From the NCBI RefSeq assembly GCF_019050325.1, contig NZ_VOMB01000001.1, positions 1-64,000 of the forward strand: a stretch of DNA of 64,000 nucleotides. Reading direction: 5' to 3'. Positions 36,205-47,426 of the stretch are shown in pieces. Position 1 is the first letter of the stretch. Each line of letters starts with the position of its first letter. The notes under the pieces are model-generated. The model saw nothing but the letters and a program-made list of their open reading frames with translations. It searched no databases and was not told the DNA's origin. Origin of the DNA: [Mycobacterium] fortunisiensis. GTDB lineage: Bacteria; Actinomycetota; Actinomycetes; Mycobacteriales; Mycobacteriaceae. The position numbers were made by a program, and so were the translations under genes.

Positions 36205-37053
36205 ATGACTACTCCGTACGGCGCCGAAGCCGCGGTGCAGCCGATCGACGATGTGGTCGGCGTCGAGTTGACCATCGACGGGATCCTGGTGGTCGCCGAC
36301 AAGCTCGGTCTGAGCGATTTCCCGCCCTCGATGGGCATCCGGCTGAACATTCCACAACCGGACCTGCGTCAGATCGTCTGGGAACAGGTCGAGCGCGACC
36401 TCACCGCCCAGGGCGTGCTCGACGTCTATGGCACCCCACATCCGGAGGTGGCTGCCATGCTCGACACCCTGAGCCGGCCCGATCGCACGCTGGAGGGTCG
36501 CTGGTGGCGCCGCGACGTGGGCGGCAAGATGATCCGGTTCGTGGTGTGCCGCAAAGGCGGCCGGCATGTGGTCGCCGCCCGCGACGACGACATGTTGGTG
36601 CTGCAGCGGGTGGCGGCGCAGGTGGGCCTGGCCGGCATGGTGAACACCGTGCTGGGCGAGGGGACGCCGGCCAACGTGGAGCCGCTGACCGGTGTCGCGG
36701 AGACGCTGGCCAAATGCCGCACCGCCGACGAACTGACCGGCTACGGGATTCCGCCGACGTCGGCGCGCGTGTACGCGAACATCATCTCCGAGCCCGAGAG
36801 TTGGGTGGAGCTGGTGGTGTCCGAGCGCAATCCCGGTGGCACCATCGCCCAGGTCGACGTCGCCGCCGGAGTCCTCGACTCCAAGAACGGCCGCATCGTG
36901 TCCATCCCGCGCCGGGTCAACGGGGAGCTCTACGGCAGCTTCCTGACCGGGACCAAGGACAACCTGCAGCGGGCTCTGGACGGGTTGGTCGAATTCCTGC
37001 CTTCGGGTTCGTGGTTCGAGAAGTCCGATTCGGATAGTTCCTACCTGAACTGA
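36205..37053 (+). CDS. espG1: ESX-1 chaperone EspG1
   Basis: A 282-residue cytosolic chaperone that binds PE/PPE pairs, here presumably PE35/PPE68, and hands them to the secretion machine. It shows the EspG fold: an N-terminal beta region with V-E-L-T-I-D-G-I-L-V-V-A-D and W-W-R-R-D-V-G-G-K-M-I, and a long C-terminal helical part ending with F-L-P-S-G-S-W-F. ATG follows GGGGG. It is tightly packed between espF and espH (14 nt to the next start). Confidence 0.92.
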   Translation: MTTPYGAEAAVQPIDDVVGVELTIDGILVVADKLGLSDFPPSMGIRLNIPQPDLRQIVWEQVERDLTAQGVLDVYGTPHPEVAAMLDTLSRPDRTLEGRWWRRDVGGKMIRFVVCRKGGRHVVAARDDDMLVLQRVAAQVGLAGMVNTVLGEGTPANVEPLTGVAETLAKCRTADELTGYGIPPTSARVYANIISEPESWVELVVSERNPGGTIAQVDVAAGVLDSKNGRIVSIPRRVNGELYGSFLTGTKDNLQRALDGLVEFLPSGSWFEKSDSDSSYLN

Positions 37054-37067
37054 GAGAGGCCGCCACG

Positions 37068-37604
37068 GTGGGTGACTTTCCGCCACATTATCCGGACGAC
37101 GATGACGACTACGATGACCTGTCGGCGCTGGATTTCTCCGATGCCGACGACGATGCGAACGCGTCGGCTCTCGATGCGCTCGGAACGTACGAGGACATCG
37201 TCGCCGACGAGGCGTCCGACCCGGGCGGAGAGTGGACGGCCGGCAGCGAGGATGAGGACGAGGATCATGCAGCGCCGATGTTCACCGTCACCAATCCGCC
37301 CGAGACCGTCACTGTGACGGCCTTCATGGACGGGCGGGTGCACCGGATCGAGCTGGCGCCCAACGTCGTCAATCTGACGGAGCGCGATCTCGCCGACGAG
37401 ATCCTGGTGATCGCGGACCTGGCCGCTCAACAGGCCAAGTCCGCCCAGTACTCGTTCATGCTCGCGGGGATGCGCGAGCATGGGCACGACGACGCGGCGA
37501 CCCGCGACTTTCTGACCCGTGACCTGAATCTGCCCACCCCGGAGCAAGCCGACGATGCTCGGGCCCAGGTCTTCTCGACCCGTTATGGAGGCGAACATGG
37601 TTGA
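37068..37604 (+). CDS. espH: ESX-1 secretion-associated protein EspH
   Basis: A 178-residue acidic protein. The first 70 residues are dominated by Asp/Tyr/Glu (for example a D-D-D-D-D-Y-D-D run), followed by a globular region with P-P-E-T-V-T-V-T-A-F and an R-D-L-A-D-E-I-L-V-I-A helix. EspH acts as a chaperone or cofactor for EspE/EspF export (established in M. marinum). GTG start with GAGAGG upstream. Its stop overlaps the eccA1 start by 8 nt. Confidence 0.88.
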   Translation: MGDFPPHYPDDDDDYDDLSALDFSDADDDANASALDALGTYEDIVADEASDPGGEWTAGSEDEDEDHAAPMFTVTNPPETVTVTAFMDGRVHRIELAPNVVNLTERDLADEILVIADLAAQQAKSAQYSFMLAGMREHGHDDAATRDFLTRDLNLPTPEQADDARAQVFSTRYGGEHG

Positions 37605-39321
37605 CCACCTCGCTGGGATGTTCGGCACCGCAGTCGGGATGCTGAGCAGCTCCCCGGCGCGTGCGCTCGAAATGTTCACCGACATCACCAACTACGACGA
37701 AACGGCGTGTGATGCCTGGGTGGGCCGCATCCGCTGTGGCGATACCGACCGGGTGACGCTGTTCCGTGCCTGGTATTCCCGGTCGAACTTCGGGCAGTTG
37801 GCCGGTGCGGCCGAGATCTCGATGAACGGTGTCGGGGCCCGCATTCCGATCGGTGGGATCTACGGGCGCGACATCTCCTACCCGATCAACTCGCCGTTGG
37901 CCATCACCCTGGGTTTCGCCGTCCAGGAGGCCTCCGAGGGCAACTACGCCGATGCGATGGAGGCGCTCGAGGACGCTCCGGCCGGTGGGTCCGAGCACCT
38001 GGTCGCCTGGATCAAGGCGGTGATCTACGGGGCGGCCGAACGCTGGACCGACGTGATCGAGCAGGTGCGCGGCGCCGACCGGTGGCCGGACAAGTTCCTG
38101 GCCGCGGCCGCCGGCGTGGCCCACGGGGTGGCCGCGGCCAACCTCGGGTTGTTCACCGAGGCCGACCGCCGGCTCACCGAGGCCAACGACACTCCGGCCG
38201 GGCAGGCCTGCGCCCCGGCGATCGCCTGGTACCTGGCGATGGCTCGGCGCTACCAGGGCAACGAGGACTCCGCCCAGGTGCTGCTGGAATGGCTGCAGGC
38301 CAACTTCCCGGAGCCCAAAGTTACTGCGGCGCTGCGTGATCCGGCGTACCGGCTGCAGACCACCACCGCTGAGAAGATCGCCGCGCGCACGGACCCGTGG
38401 GATCCGTCCAGCGTGCAGGCCGACACTTCGGCCCGCGACAAGCTCTTGGCCGAGGCGCAGGCCGAACTCGACCGGCAGATCGGCCTGGGACGCGTCAAGG
38501 AGCAGATCGAGGCCTACCGCGCGGCCACCCAGATGGCCCGGATCCGGGCTGCCCGCGGGATGAAGGTGGCGCAGACCTCCAAGCACATGATCTTCACCGG
38601 ACCTCCCGGTACCGGTAAGACGACGATCGCGCGCGTGGTGGCCAACATCTTGGCCGGCCTGGGCGTGATCGCCGAGCCCAAGCTGGTCGAAACGTCGCGT
38701 AAAGACTTCGTCGCCGAATACGAGGGGCAGTCCGCGGTCAAGACCGCGCGGACGATCGACCGCGCGCTCGGTGGGGTGCTGTTCATCGACGAGGCCTACA
38801 CCCTGGTGCAGGAGCGCGACGGCCGCGCCGATCCGTTCGGTACCGAGGCGCTGGACACCCTGCTGGCCCGGATGGAGAACGACCGCGACCGGCTGGTGGT
38901 GATCATCGCCGGTTACGGCAACGACATCGACCGGCTGTTGGAGACCAACGACGGTCTGCGGTCCCGATTCTCGACCCGAATCGAGTTCGACTCATATCTG
39001 CCTGACGACATCGTCGAGATCGCCAAAGTGATTGCCAAGGCCAATGATTCACAGCTCGACGAGGATGCGGCCAAGCGGGTGCACGAGGCGGCCACGCTGC
39101 TCAGCCAGCGCAGCCTCAACGGTAAGCCGGCGCTGGACATCGCCGGCAACGGCCGGTACGCCCGGCAGCTGGTGGAGGCCGGCGAGCAGAACCGCGACAT
39201 GCGGTTGGCCCGGTCGCTCGACTTCGAGAGCCTGGGTGTCGAGCAGCTCAGCGAGGTCAACGGCGAAGACATGACGGCGGCGATCGCGGCGGTCCACGGC
39301 CGCCTGAACATCGGCGAATAG
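37597..39321 (+). CDS. eccA1: ESX-1 AAA+ ATPase EccA1
   Basis: A 574-residue CbxX/CfxQ-type AAA+ ATPase that recycles chaperone-substrate complexes for ESX-1. An N-terminal TPR-like helical domain (about 1-275) precedes the AAA+ core with Walker A P-P-G-T-G-K-T (K341) and Walker B L-F-I-D-E-A-Y; the sensor and arginine-finger region contains R-S-R-F. ATG at 37597 is chosen because GGAGG lies 5 nt upstream. It overlaps espH, and eccB1 starts 2 nt after its stop. Confidence 0.97.
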   Translation: MVDHLAGMFGTAVGMLSSSPARALEMFTDITNYDETACDAWVGRIRCGDTDRVTLFRAWYSRSNFGQLAGAAEISMNGVGARIPIGGIYGRDISYPINSPLAITLGFAVQEASEGNYADAMEALEDAPAGGSEHLVAWIKAVIYGAAERWTDVIEQVRGADRWPDKFLAAAAGVAHGVAAANLGLFTEADRRLTEANDTPAGQACAPAIAWYLAMARRYQGNEDSAQVLLEWLQANFPEPKVTAALRDPAYRLQTTTAEKIAARTDPWDPSSVQADTSARDKLLAEAQAELDRQIGLGRVKEQIEAYRAATQMARIRAARGMKVAQTSKHMIFTGPPGTGKTTIARVVANILAGLGVIAEPKLVETSRKDFVAEYEGQSAVKTARTIDRALGGVLFIDEAYTLVQERDGRADPFGTEALDTLLARMENDRDRLVVIIAGYGNDIDRLLETNDGLRSRFSTRIEFDSYLPDDIVEIAKVIAKANDSQLDEDAAKRVHEAATLLSQRSLNGKPALDIAGNGRYARQLVEAGEQNRDMRLARSLDFESLGVEQLSEVNGEDMTAAIAAVHGRLNIGE

Positions 39322-39323
39322 CG

Positions 39324-40766
39324 ATGGCAGGCTTCCGTCTCACCACCAAGGTCCAGGTCAGCGGCTGGCGTTTCCTGCTGCGCCGCGTCGAGCATGCGAT
39401 CGTGCGTCGCGACACCCGGATGTTCGACGACCCGTTGCAGTTCTACAGCCGCGCGGTGTTCGCCGGAATCGTTGTCTCGGTGTTGATCTGCCTGGGCGCC
39501 GCCTTGATGGCCTATTTCAAGCCGCTGGGCAAGCAGGGCAGTGACCAGTTGCTGGTGGACCGCACGACCAATCAGCTCTACGTGATGCTGCCCGGGAGCA
39601 ATATGTTGCGCCCGGTGTACAACCTGACGTCGGCCCGGCTGGCCCTGGGGAACTCCGGCACCCCGTCGGCGGTGAAGTCCGAGGAGCTCAACCGGTTGCC
39701 CAAGGGGCAGCCCATCGGCATCCCCGGTGCGCCGTACGCCACCCCGACGGGGACCCCCGCCTCACGCTGGACCCTGTGCGACACCGTGGCCAAGCCGGAC
39801 AGCTCCGCGCCGAAGGTGGAAACCTCGGTGCTGATCCGGTCGCTGGCCACCGACATCGCGGTCGGCCCGTTGCGGGACAACCAAGGCATGCTGGTGTCTT
39901 TCGAAGGCGGCAACTGGCTCGTCACCGCCGACGGCAGGCACAGCATCGATCTGTCCGACCGGGCGGTGAGCTCAGCGGTGGGCATCCCGGTCACCGCCAA
40001 GGCGACACCGGTTTCGGAAGGCCTGTTCAACGCCCTGCCGAACCGCGGCCCGTGGCAGCTGCCGGCAATCCCGGCCGCCGGTGCGCCGAATACCGTTGGG
40101 CTGCCGGACAATCTGGTGATCGGCTCGGTGTTCCAGACCGCCACCGAATCGGATCCGCAGCACTATGTGGTGCTGCCCGACGGGGTGGCGAGGGTGAACG
40201 ACACCACTGCCGCGGCGTTGCGCGCCACCAACTCCTACGGTCTGCTGAAGCCGCCGTCGGTGGAGGCCAGCGTGGTATCGAAGATCACCGAGCAGGTCTA
40301 CGTGTCGCCGCTGCCGGACACCGCGCTCGAGGTGCTGCTGCGCCAGGACGCGCCGGTGCTGTGCTGGGCCTGGCAGCGCGAACCCGGCGACCAGTCACCG
40401 AAGACCACCGTGATCGCCGGGCGGCGACTGCCGATCCCGTCGTCGGCCGTCGGCACCGGGATCGACCAGATCGGCGGTGACGCAACGGTGTACATCGAGG
40501 GCGGTCAGTTCGTCCGGCTGCAATCGCCGGATCCCCGGGTCGGCGAGAGCCTGTACTACATCGATCCGCAGGGCGTGCGCTACGGCGTCGCCAATGACGA
40601 TGCCGCCGGCAATCTGGGCCTGTCCGGTGCGGTGAACGCGCCCTGGCAGGTCGTCGGGCTGCTGATGGAAGGCCCGGTGTTGTCGAAGGATGCCGCGTTG
40701 CTCGAGCACGACACGCTGCCCGCCGATCCCAAACCCCGCAAAGTCGAAAGTGAGCAGGGCTCATGA
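39324..40766 (+). CDS. eccB1: ESX-1 membrane component EccB1
   Basis: A 480-residue protein with a short cytoplasmic N-terminus, one transmembrane helix (about residues 45-67) and a large periplasmic domain built from repeat units around a central core, with cysteines typical of EccB (C-D-T-V and V-L-C-W-A-W). It forms part of the inner-membrane complex with EccC, EccD and EccE. It overlaps eccCa1 by 4 nt. Confidence 0.97.
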   Translation: MAGFRLTTKVQVSGWRFLLRRVEHAIVRRDTRMFDDPLQFYSRAVFAGIVVSVLICLGAALMAYFKPLGKQGSDQLLVDRTTNQLYVMLPGSNMLRPVYNLTSARLALGNSGTPSAVKSEELNRLPKGQPIGIPGAPYATPTGTPASRWTLCDTVAKPDSSAPKVETSVLIRSLATDIAVGPLRDNQGMLVSFEGGNWLVTADGRHSIDLSDRAVSSAVGIPVTAKATPVSEGLFNALPNRGPWQLPAIPAAGAPNTVGLPDNLVIGSVFQTATESDPQHYVVLPDGVARVNDTTAAALRATNSYGLLKPPSVEASVVSKITEQVYVSPLPDTALEVLLRQDAPVLCWAWQREPGDQSPKTTVIAGRRLPIPSSAVGTGIDQIGGDATVYIEGGQFVRLQSPDPRVGESLYYIDPQGVRYGVANDDAAGNLGLSGAVNAPWQVVGLLMEGPVLSKDAALLEHDTLPADPKPRKVESEQGS

Positions 40767-42991
40767 CGACCAAGAAATTCACCCCGACGATCAAGCGGGG
40801 GCCGCGGCTCACCCCGGGCGAGATCAACGTCGCCCCACCGGATGACCTCGGCGTCGAGATCCCGCCCTCGGGCATGCAGAAGGCCATGCCCTGGGTGATG
40901 GGCGGCTGCATGCTGGGCATGATCTCGATCATGATCTTCACCGGCGTGCGTCAGCTCTCGCCGTACATGCTGATGATGCCGCTGATGATGATCATGGGCA
41001 CCGTCGGTTTCATGTCCGGTGGCGGCGCCGGCGGCAAGAAGGTCCCCGAGATCAACGCCGACCGCAAGGAATACCTGCGGTACCTGGCCGGGCTGCGCAA
41101 CCGGGTGACCGCTTCGGCGTCGGCGCAGGTGGCGTTCTTCGGTTACCACGCACCGCATCCCGACGATCTGCTGTCGATCATCGGTACCCACCGGCAGTGG
41201 TCGCGTCAGGCGAACTCGGACTTCTACGCCGCCGCCCGGATCGGGATCGGTGCCGAGATCGCGGTGGACCGGTTGCTCAAGCCGAACACCAGCGGTGAGT
41301 TGGCCGGTCCGCAAGGGGCGCCGCAGCCGCACCTCGAACCGGTCAGCCACATGTGGGTGACGAAGTTCCTGCGCACCCACGGCCTGATCCACGATTGTCC
41401 GAAACTCGTTCAGCTGCGCACTTTTCCGACCATCGCCGTGGGCGGCGACCCCGACGGGGCCGCGGGCCTGCTGACGGCGATGGTCTGCCATCTGGCGGTG
41501 TTCCATCCGCCAGACCTGCTGCAGATCCGGGTGCTCACCGACAACCCGGAGGATCCGAAGTGGTCGTGGCTGAAGTGGCTGCCGCACGTGCAGCACCAGA
41601 CCGACACCGACGCGGCCGGCCCCACCCGGCTGGTGTACACCCGTCCCGACGGCTTGAGCGATCTGACCGCGCGCGGCCCGCACAGTGCCGACGCGGCCCC
41701 CGGTGGGCCGTACGTGATCGTGGTCGACCTCACCGGTGGCAAGGCCGGCTTCCCGGTCGACGGACGCGCCGGGGTCACGGTGCTCACGCTGGGCAACCAC
41801 CGCGGGTCGGCCTACCGGCTGCGCGTCGACGCCGACCACACCGCCGATGACAAGCTGCCCAACCAGAACTACCGCGAGGTGACCCGGGTGGTCGACCGGA
41901 TGACCCCGGCGCAGGCCGGCCGGATCGCCCGCAAGCTGGCCGGCTGGTCGATCACCGGCACGATCATCGACAAGAACGTCCGGGTGCAGAAGAAGGTCTC
42001 CAAGGAATGGCACCACCTGGTGGGCGCCAAGACCGTGGAGGAGGTCACCCCGGCGCGTTGGCGGATGTTCACCGACACCGACCGGGACCGGCTCAAGATC
42101 CCGTTCGGACACGAGCTCAAGTCCGGCGAGGTGATGACGCTGGACATCAAGGAGGGTGCCGAGTTCGGTGCCGGCCCGCACGGCATGCTCATCGGTACCA
42201 CCGGCTCGGGTAAGTCGGAGTTCCTGCGGACCCTGATCCTGTCGTTGGTGGCCACCCACCACCCCGACCAGATCAACCTGCTGCTCACTGACTTCAAGGG
42301 CGGTTCGACCTTCCTGGGTATGGAGAAGCTGCCGCACACCGCAGCCGTCGTCACCAACATGGAAGAGGAGGCCGAGCTCGTCGGCCGTATGGGTGAGGTG
42401 CTCACCGGTGAACTCGACCGGCGCCAGCAGATCCTGCGCCAGGCCGGTATGCAGGTGGGCGCCGCGGGTGCGCTGTCCGGCGTCGCCGAGTACGAGAAGC
42501 ACCGCGAGCGCGGTGCCGATCTGCCGCCGTTGCCGACCCTGTTCGTGGTGGTCGACGAGTTCGCCGAACTCCTGCAGAACCACCCCGACTTCATCCAGCT
42601 GTTCGACCGCATCTGCCGCGTCGGCCGGTCGCTGCGTGTGCACCTGCTGCTGGCCACCCAGTCGCTGAACACCGGTGGCGTCCGGATCGACAAGCTCGAG
42701 CCGAACCTCACCTACCGAATTGCGTTGCGTACCACCAGCTCTGCCGAGTCCAAGGCGGTGATCGGGACACCGGAGGCGCAGTACATCACCAACAAGGAGA
42801 GTGGTGTCGGGTTCCTGCGGGTGGGCATGGAAGACCCGGTGAAGTTCAGCACCCTCTACACCGGTGCCAACTACGTGCCCGAGGTTGAGGAGTCGAGCGA
42901 CGGTGAAGCCAAGCCGCGGGCGAGACGGCAGGCCCGGGTGCGGATCCACCAGTTCACCACCACTCCGATTTTCGATACGGCGGTGAACTGA
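40763..42991 (+). CDS. eccCa1: ESX-1 FtsK/SpoIIIE ATPase EccCa1
   Basis: A 742-residue motor subunit. Two transmembrane helices lie near the N-terminus (about 38-85). A degenerate domain follows, then the first FtsK/SpoIIIE ATPase with Walker A G-T-T-G-S-G-K-S (K484) and F-V-V-V-D-E-F-A-E as Walker B. In ESX-1 EccC is split into EccCa and EccCb, as here. ATG overlaps the eccB1 stop; eccCb1 follows after 1 nt. Confidence 0.97.
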   Translation: MTTKKFTPTIKRGPRLTPGEINVAPPDDLGVEIPPSGMQKAMPWVMGGCMLGMISIMIFTGVRQLSPYMLMMPLMMIMGTVGFMSGGGAGGKKVPEINADRKEYLRYLAGLRNRVTASASAQVAFFGYHAPHPDDLLSIIGTHRQWSRQANSDFYAAARIGIGAEIAVDRLLKPNTSGELAGPQGAPQPHLEPVSHMWVTKFLRTHGLIHDCPKLVQLRTFPTIAVGGDPDGAAGLLTAMVCHLAVFHPPDLLQIRVLTDNPEDPKWSWLKWLPHVQHQTDTDAAGPTRLVYTRPDGLSDLTARGPHSADAAPGGPYVIVVDLTGGKAGFPVDGRAGVTVLTLGNHRGSAYRLRVDADHTADDKLPNQNYREVTRVVDRMTPAQAGRIARKLAGWSITGTIIDKNVRVQKKVSKEWHHLVGAKTVEEVTPARWRMFTDTDRDRLKIPFGHELKSGEVMTLDIKEGAEFGAGPHGMLIGTTGSGKSEFLRTLILSLVATHHPDQINLLLTDFKGGSTFLGMEKLPHTAAVVTNMEEEAELVGRMGEVLTGELDRRQQILRQAGMQVGAAGALSGVAEYEKHRERGADLPPLPTLFVVVDEFAELLQNHPDFIQLFDRICRVGRSLRVHLLLATQSLNTGGVRIDKLEPNLTYRIALRTTSSAESKAVIGTPEAQYITNKESGVGFLRVGMEDPVKFSTLYTGANYVPEVEESSDGEAKPRARRQARVRIHQFTTTPIFDTAVN

Positions 42992-42992
42992 G

Positions 42993-44765
42993 ATGGCGAC
43001 GAACGCTGAACCCAGGGTGCTGCGCGAGGTGGTGCTCGAGCAATTGGGCACTGGCGAGAGCCGCGCCTACAAGATGTGGCTGCCGCCGCTGACCGATCCG
43101 ACCCCGGTCAACGAACTGGTCGATCGGGACTACCAGCGCAAGCCGCTGCGGTTTGCGCTGGGGATCATGGACGAGCCCCGCCGGCACCGGCAGGACATCT
43201 GGGGTGTGGACGTCTCGGCGGCCGGCGGCAACATCGCGATCGGTGGTGCGCCGCAGACCGGCAAGTCGACGTTCCTGCAGACCCTGATGCTCTCGGCGGC
43301 CGCCACCCACACGCCGCGTCAGGTGCAGTTCTACTGCATCGACCTCGGTGGTGGTGGCTTGATGTACATGGAGGACCTGCCCCACGTGGGCGGGGTGGCC
43401 ACCCGTGCCGAGCCGGATCGGGTCAACCGGGTGGTGGCCGAGGTGAAGGCCGTGTTGAGGGCCCGTGAGCAGGTGTTCAAGCAGTATCGCGTCGGGTCGA
43501 TCTCGGCCTATCGCGAGATGCGTGAGGATCCGAACAATCCCGCCGCCCAAGACCCGTTCGGCGACGTGTTCCTGGTGATCGACGGTTGGCCGGCGTTCGT
43601 CGCGGAGTTCCCGGACCTGGAGGCCGCCGTTCAGGACCTGGCCGGCCAGGGTCTGGCGTACGGCGTGCACGTCATCATCTCCACTCCGCGCTGGACCGAG
43701 CTGAAGTCGCGTGTGCGTGACTACCTGGGCACGAAGATCGAGTTCCGGCTGGGCGATGTGAATGAGACCCAGATCGACCGGATCACCCGGGACATCCCGG
43801 CGAACCGTCCGGGCCGGGCGGTGTCGCTGGAGAAGCACCACCTGATGATCGGCGTGCCGCGGTTGGACGGTGTGCACAGCGCGGCGAACATCGTCGAGGC
43901 CATCTCGGCCGGCGTGCGGGAGATCGCCGCCCGCCATACCGATCAGGCACCGCAGGTGCGGGTGCTGCCCGAGCGGATTTACCTGCATCAGCTCGATCCG
44001 AACCCGCCGGGACCCGATGCGGACTACCGGACGCGTTGGCAGGTGCCGCTGGGGGTGCGGGAGTCCGATCTCACGGTGGCCTACAACCAGATGAGCATGA
44101 CGCCGCACCTGTTGATCTTCGGTGCCCCGAAGTCGGGCAAGACCACCATCGCCCACGCGGTGGCCAAGGCGATTTGCAGTCGCAACAGTCCCGACCAGGT
44201 CAGGTTCATGCTGGCCGACTACCGGTCGGGCCTGCTCGACGCGGTGCCTGACACGCATCTGCTGGCCGCGGGTGCGATCAACCGCAACAGTGCGTCGCTG
44301 GAGGAGTCGATCAAGGCCCTGGCGGTCAACCTCAAGAAGCGGTTGCCGCCGCCGGATCTCACCACCGCGCAGCTGCGGTCGAGGTCCTGGTGGAGTGGGC
44401 CGGACATCGTGCTGCTGGTCGACGACTGGCACATGATCACCGCAGCGGCGGGGATGATGTCGCCGATGGCGCCGTTGGGCCCGCTGCTGCCGGCAGCGGC
44501 CGACATCGGCCTGCACATCGTCGTGACGTGCCAGATGAGCCTGGCGCACCGGGCCACCATGGACAAGTTCGTGGGTGCCGCCTACGGCGCCGGTTCGCCG
44601 ACTTTGTTCCTGTCCGGTGAGAAGAACGATTTCCCGTCGCGGGAGATCATCGTCAAGAAAAGGCCGCCTGGCCAGGCGTTTATGGTCAGCCCGGACGGCA
44701 AGGAAGTCATCCAGGCGGCCTACGTCGATCCACCGGACGAAGAAGTGTTCGCAGCACCCCAGTAG
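42993..44765 (+). CDS. eccCb1: ESX-1 ATPase EccCb1
   Basis: A 590-residue soluble half of EccC with two further FtsK-type ATPase domains: G-A-P-Q-T-G-K-S (K91) and G-A-P-K-S-G-K-T (K383). Its C-terminal ATPase recognises the export signal of the EsxB-type substrate. Acidic Walker B residues are present in both (V-F-L-V-I-D-G-W and V-L-L-V-D-D-W). It ends the eccA1-eccCb1 run; 159 bp separate it from PE35. Confidence 0.97.
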   Translation: MATNAEPRVLREVVLEQLGTGESRAYKMWLPPLTDPTPVNELVDRDYQRKPLRFALGIMDEPRRHRQDIWGVDVSAAGGNIAIGGAPQTGKSTFLQTLMLSAAATHTPRQVQFYCIDLGGGGLMYMEDLPHVGGVATRAEPDRVNRVVAEVKAVLRAREQVFKQYRVGSISAYREMREDPNNPAAQDPFGDVFLVIDGWPAFVAEFPDLEAAVQDLAGQGLAYGVHVIISTPRWTELKSRVRDYLGTKIEFRLGDVNETQIDRITRDIPANRPGRAVSLEKHHLMIGVPRLDGVHSAANIVEAISAGVREIAARHTDQAPQVRVLPERIYLHQLDPNPPGPDADYRTRWQVPLGVRESDLTVAYNQMSMTPHLLIFGAPKSGKTTIAHAVAKAICSRNSPDQVRFMLADYRSGLLDAVPDTHLLAAGAINRNSASLEESIKALAVNLKKRLPPPDLTTAQLRSRSWWSGPDIVLLVDDWHMITAAAGMMSPMAPLGPLLPAAADIGLHIVVTCQMSLAHRATMDKFVGAAYGAGSPTLFLSGEKNDFPSREIIVKKRPPGQAFMVSPDGKEVIQAAYVDPPDEEVFAAPQ

Positions 44766-44924
44766 GGCAGTTAGTATTTAACCAACGCACTCAGCAACGC
44801 TGGCGGCGGCCCGTCAGCAAAGGGATCGGGGGACAGGTTCCTTGACGACTTGGCAAACTTTCTGCCACGTCGCTTTTGGGTGCTTGTCCCCGGGCATTTG
44901 AAATCGAAACAGGGGAGCAGGCAA

Positions 44925-45218
44925 ATGCAACCGTTGATGCACAACCCAGGCGCCGAAGGCGTTGCAGCACAGGTGATCGCGAACGCGGCCCGTGGTCTGG
45001 CCGGTGGCACCACCGCTGCCGCAGCCGTCACTGCGCTCGCCCCGGCCGGCGTTGACGAGGTCTCGGCACTGGCCGCCATGGCCTTCGCCAGCGAGGGCGT
45101 CGAGGCGCTTGCGGCGAACTCCTTCGCTCAGGAGGAGCTGACCCGGGCGGGGGCGGCGTTCCAGGAGATCGCGGGCATCTACAACACCGTCGACGCCGCC
45201 CAGGCAACCACGCTGTAG
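44925..45218 (+). CDS. PE35: PE family protein PE35
   Basis: A 97-residue PE protein forming a helical hairpin dimer partner for PPE68. A Y-x-x-x-D export signal is at Y86-D90 (Y-N-T-V-D). ATG at 44925 is preferred over the longer frame because GGGGAG precedes it and the N-terminus then matches PE35. It sits 40 bp before PPE68 and is the first gene of the PE35-PPE68-esxB-esxA set, whose promoter is probably in the 159 bp upstream. The strict Pro-Glu pair of PE proteins is replaced by P-G-A-E. Confidence 0.85.
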   Translation: MQPLMHNPGAEGVAAQVIANAARGLAGGTTAAAAVTALAPAGVDEVSALAAMAFASEGVEALAANSFAQEELTRAGAAFQEIAGIYNTVDAAQATTL

Positions 45219-45258
45219 CAGGTCGCAGGCAAATTCGTCAGAATAGGGTCATCCAGCC

Positions 45259-46584
45259 ATGGCGATTCCACCGGTCGTAATACCGACCTGGGGAGGGTTT
45301 CCCCCCGAGGTCAACACGGGTCGGTTGATGCTGGGCGCCGGACCGGCGCCCATGCTTCAGGCTGCAAGCGGCTGGGAAGCTTTGGCCATCCTGCTGGAGA
45401 CTCAGGCCGACGAGCTGGCCGCCGCGCTCAACGCCCTCACGTCGGTGTGGAGCGGTACGGCCAGTGAGCGGGCCGTTTCCGCCACGATGCCGATGATCGT
45501 GTGGCTGCGCACGATGGCGATGCAGGCACAGAAGCGGGCGCTGCAGGCCGGCGCCCAGGCCACGTCGTACTCGACGGCCATGGCGGCGACCCCGCAGATT
45601 CCCGAGATCGAGCAGAACCACATCACTCACGGCGTCCTGGAAGCCACCAACTTCCTCGGCATCAACGCGATGCCGATCGGACTCAACGAGATGGACTACG
45701 TGCGGATGTGGGTGCTGGCGGCGACCGTGATGGAGGCGTACCACGCCGAAACCACGATGAACCTGCTGTTCGAGCCGATCATGCCGATGACGCCGATCGT
45801 GTTGCCCGGGATCGGGGAGACGACGGCGGCGGCGGCACTGGCGTCGACGGCGCCGCGGACCGCCCAGGGCATGCTGCGCAACGCGGTGATCGAGGGGGTC
45901 AGCGCCAAGGCGACGATCGAGTCGGTGGCCTTGACCTCGGGCAACCTCGCGGCCCAGGTCAACCATGCCGAGCAGCGTGGGGTCGGGGCGGCGGGCAAGG
46001 CCGAGAACGCGGGCCGGCAGGAGCAGGATCCCGACAAGCAGGGCAAGAACCCGCTGCAGCAGGGCATGCAGATGGTCACACAGATCGGGCAGCAGGCCGG
46101 TCAGTTGGCGTCGCAGATCCCGCAGATGCTGCAGAGCCCGATGCAGACGGTGACACAGCCGCTGCAGCAGGTGACGCAGTTGGTCAGCCAGTTCGGCAGC
46201 ATGGGCGGCAGTCAGCCCGGGATGCAGATGGGGTTGATCGGGGCGTCGCCGTTCTCGAACCATCCGCTGGCCGGGGGTACAGGCCCGAGTTCGGGTGCCG
46301 GTCTGGTGCGCGCGGCCTCGCTGCCGGGTGCGCTGGGGTCGCCACCCCGCACGGCGCTGCTGACTTCGATGCTGGGCATCAGCGGGGAGGCCAAGCCGGC
46401 CGCCGCAGCCGGTGCGGCTTCTGGCGGCGCAGGCCCGGTGGCGCCGGTCGGTGGTGGCGGCGGAGGCGCACCGATGATGGGCGCCGGCAAGAACGACAAG
46501 AAGAGCGGTGGCACCAAGGACGGATTGGTGGCGCCGACAGCACTCACGTACGACCTATCGGAAGACGGGGACGACGACTGGTAG
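45259..46584 (+). CDS. PPE68: PPE family protein PPE68
   Basis: A 441-residue PPE protein. The N-terminal domain of about 180 residues has P15-P16-E17 in F-P-P-E-V-N and a W-S-G motif between helices. A Gln/Met-rich region (about 250-330) follows, then a Gly/Ala-rich C-terminus with a polyglycine run and a short acidic end. It partners with PE35, is escorted by EspG1 and is exported with EsxA/EsxB. It lies between PE35 and esxB, as in other ESX-1 loci. Confidence 0.92.
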   Translation: MAIPPVVIPTWGGFPPEVNTGRLMLGAGPAPMLQAASGWEALAILLETQADELAAALNALTSVWSGTASERAVSATMPMIVWLRTMAMQAQKRALQAGAQATSYSTAMAATPQIPEIEQNHITHGVLEATNFLGINAMPIGLNEMDYVRMWVLAATVMEAYHAETTMNLLFEPIMPMTPIVLPGIGETTAAAALASTAPRTAQGMLRNAVIEGVSAKATIESVALTSGNLAAQVNHAEQRGVGAAGKAENAGRQEQDPDKQGKNPLQQGMQMVTQIGQQAGQLASQIPQMLQSPMQTVTQPLQQVTQLVSQFGSMGGSQPGMQMGLIGASPFSNHPLAGGTGPSSGAGLVRAASLPGALGSPPRTALLTSMLGISGEAKPAAAAGAASGGAGPVAPVGGGGGGAPMMGAGKNDKKSGGTKDGLVAPTALTYDLSEDGDDDW

Positions 46585-46674
46585 TCGTCCACCACACAGA
46601 CTTTCCGGCCGCCCGGCCGGAGGACTCGCCAAGTTTTTATTGGTGAGGACAAAGGAAAAAAAGGGGAATCCAAC

Positions 46675-46977
46675 ATGGCACAGATGAATACAGATGCCGC
46701 CGTCCTCGCCAAGGAGGCAGCTAACTTCGAGCGCATCTCCGGTGAGCTCAAGAGCGTCATCGCTCAGGTCGAGTCGACCGGCAGCTCGCTGGCTGCTCAG
46801 ATGGTCGGCCAGGCCGGTACCGCCGCTCAGTCGGCGCTGGCACGGTTCCACGAGGCTGCTGCGAAGCAGATCCAGGAGTTGAACGACATCTCGAACAACA
46901 TCCACACCTCGGGCACCCAGTACACCAGCACCGACGACGACATGGCCGGCAACCTGGCCTCGTCGATGAACATCTGA
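46675..46977 (+). CDS. esxB: ESX-1 substrate EsxB (CFP-10)
   Basis: A 100-residue helical hairpin that dimerises with EsxA. The C-terminal export signal Y-T-S-T-D is at Y83-D87, read by EccCb1. Unlike most WXG100 proteins, the loop has M43-V-G45 instead of W-x-G. ATG follows AAAGGGGAA-type ribosome binding sequence. It lies 30 bp before esxA. Confidence 0.97.
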   Translation: MAQMNTDAAVLAKEAANFERISGELKSVIAQVESTGSSLAAQMVGQAGTAAQSALARFHEAAAKQIQELNDISNNIHTSGTQYTSTDDDMAGNLASSMNI

Positions 46978-47007
46978 CCCAGCTGAACTCAAGAACGGAG
47001 ACAAAAT

Positions 47008-47295
47008 ATGTCAGAACAGGTTTGGAATTTCGCCGGTATCGAAGGTGGATCGTCTGAGATCCAGGGTGCTGTCGGCACCACCGCCGGGTTGCTGGATGAG
47101 GGCAAGGGCTCGCTGGCCTCGCTCGCCTCGGCGTGGGGTGGCTCGGGTTCGGAGGCCTACCAGGCCGTTCAGACCCGTTGGGACAACACCTCCAACGAGC
47201 TGAACCAGGCGCTGCAGAACCTGGCCCAGACGATCAGCGAGGCGGGGCAGACCATGTCCCAGACCGAGGCCGGCGTCACGGGAATGTTTGCCTGA
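47008..47295 (+). CDS. esxA: ESX-1 substrate EsxA (ESAT-6)
   Basis: A 95-residue WXG100 protein with W43-G-G45 between two helices and Q-V-W-N-F-A-G-I-E near the N-terminus, as in ESAT-6. It forms the secreted heterodimer with EsxB. ATG follows GGAG. A strong inverted repeat lies just after the stop. Confidence 0.98.
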   Translation: MSEQVWNFAGIEGGSSEIQGAVGTTAGLLDEGKGSLASLASAWGGSGSEAYQAVQTRWDNTSNELNQALQNLAQTISEAGQTMSQTEAGVTGMFA

Positions 47296-47321
47296 CAATA
47301 GGCAGCAACACGCATGCATTT

Positions 47322-47369
47322 GGTGGGCGGGTACCCGGTCTGTCGATTGATAGGCCGAACCCGCCCACC
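47322..47369 (+). terminator. Hairpin between esxA and espI
   Basis: GGTGGGCGGGT (47322-47332) pairs perfectly with ACCCGCCCACC (47359-47369) over a 26-nt loop, 27 bp after the esxA stop. It would end or attenuate the abundant esxB-esxA message before espI. No U-tract follows. Confidence 0.6.
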
Positions 47370-47426
47370 ACTTGTGCTTGGGTGTAAAGATCTAATCATC
47401 TGTTTTTGACTATCTGAGGGGTCCCC

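Noticed and set aside
40580..43051. An 823-codon minus-strand open frame
   Set aside because: It runs antisense to eccB1/eccCa1, which have unmistakable family motifs; no start signal or domain supports it.
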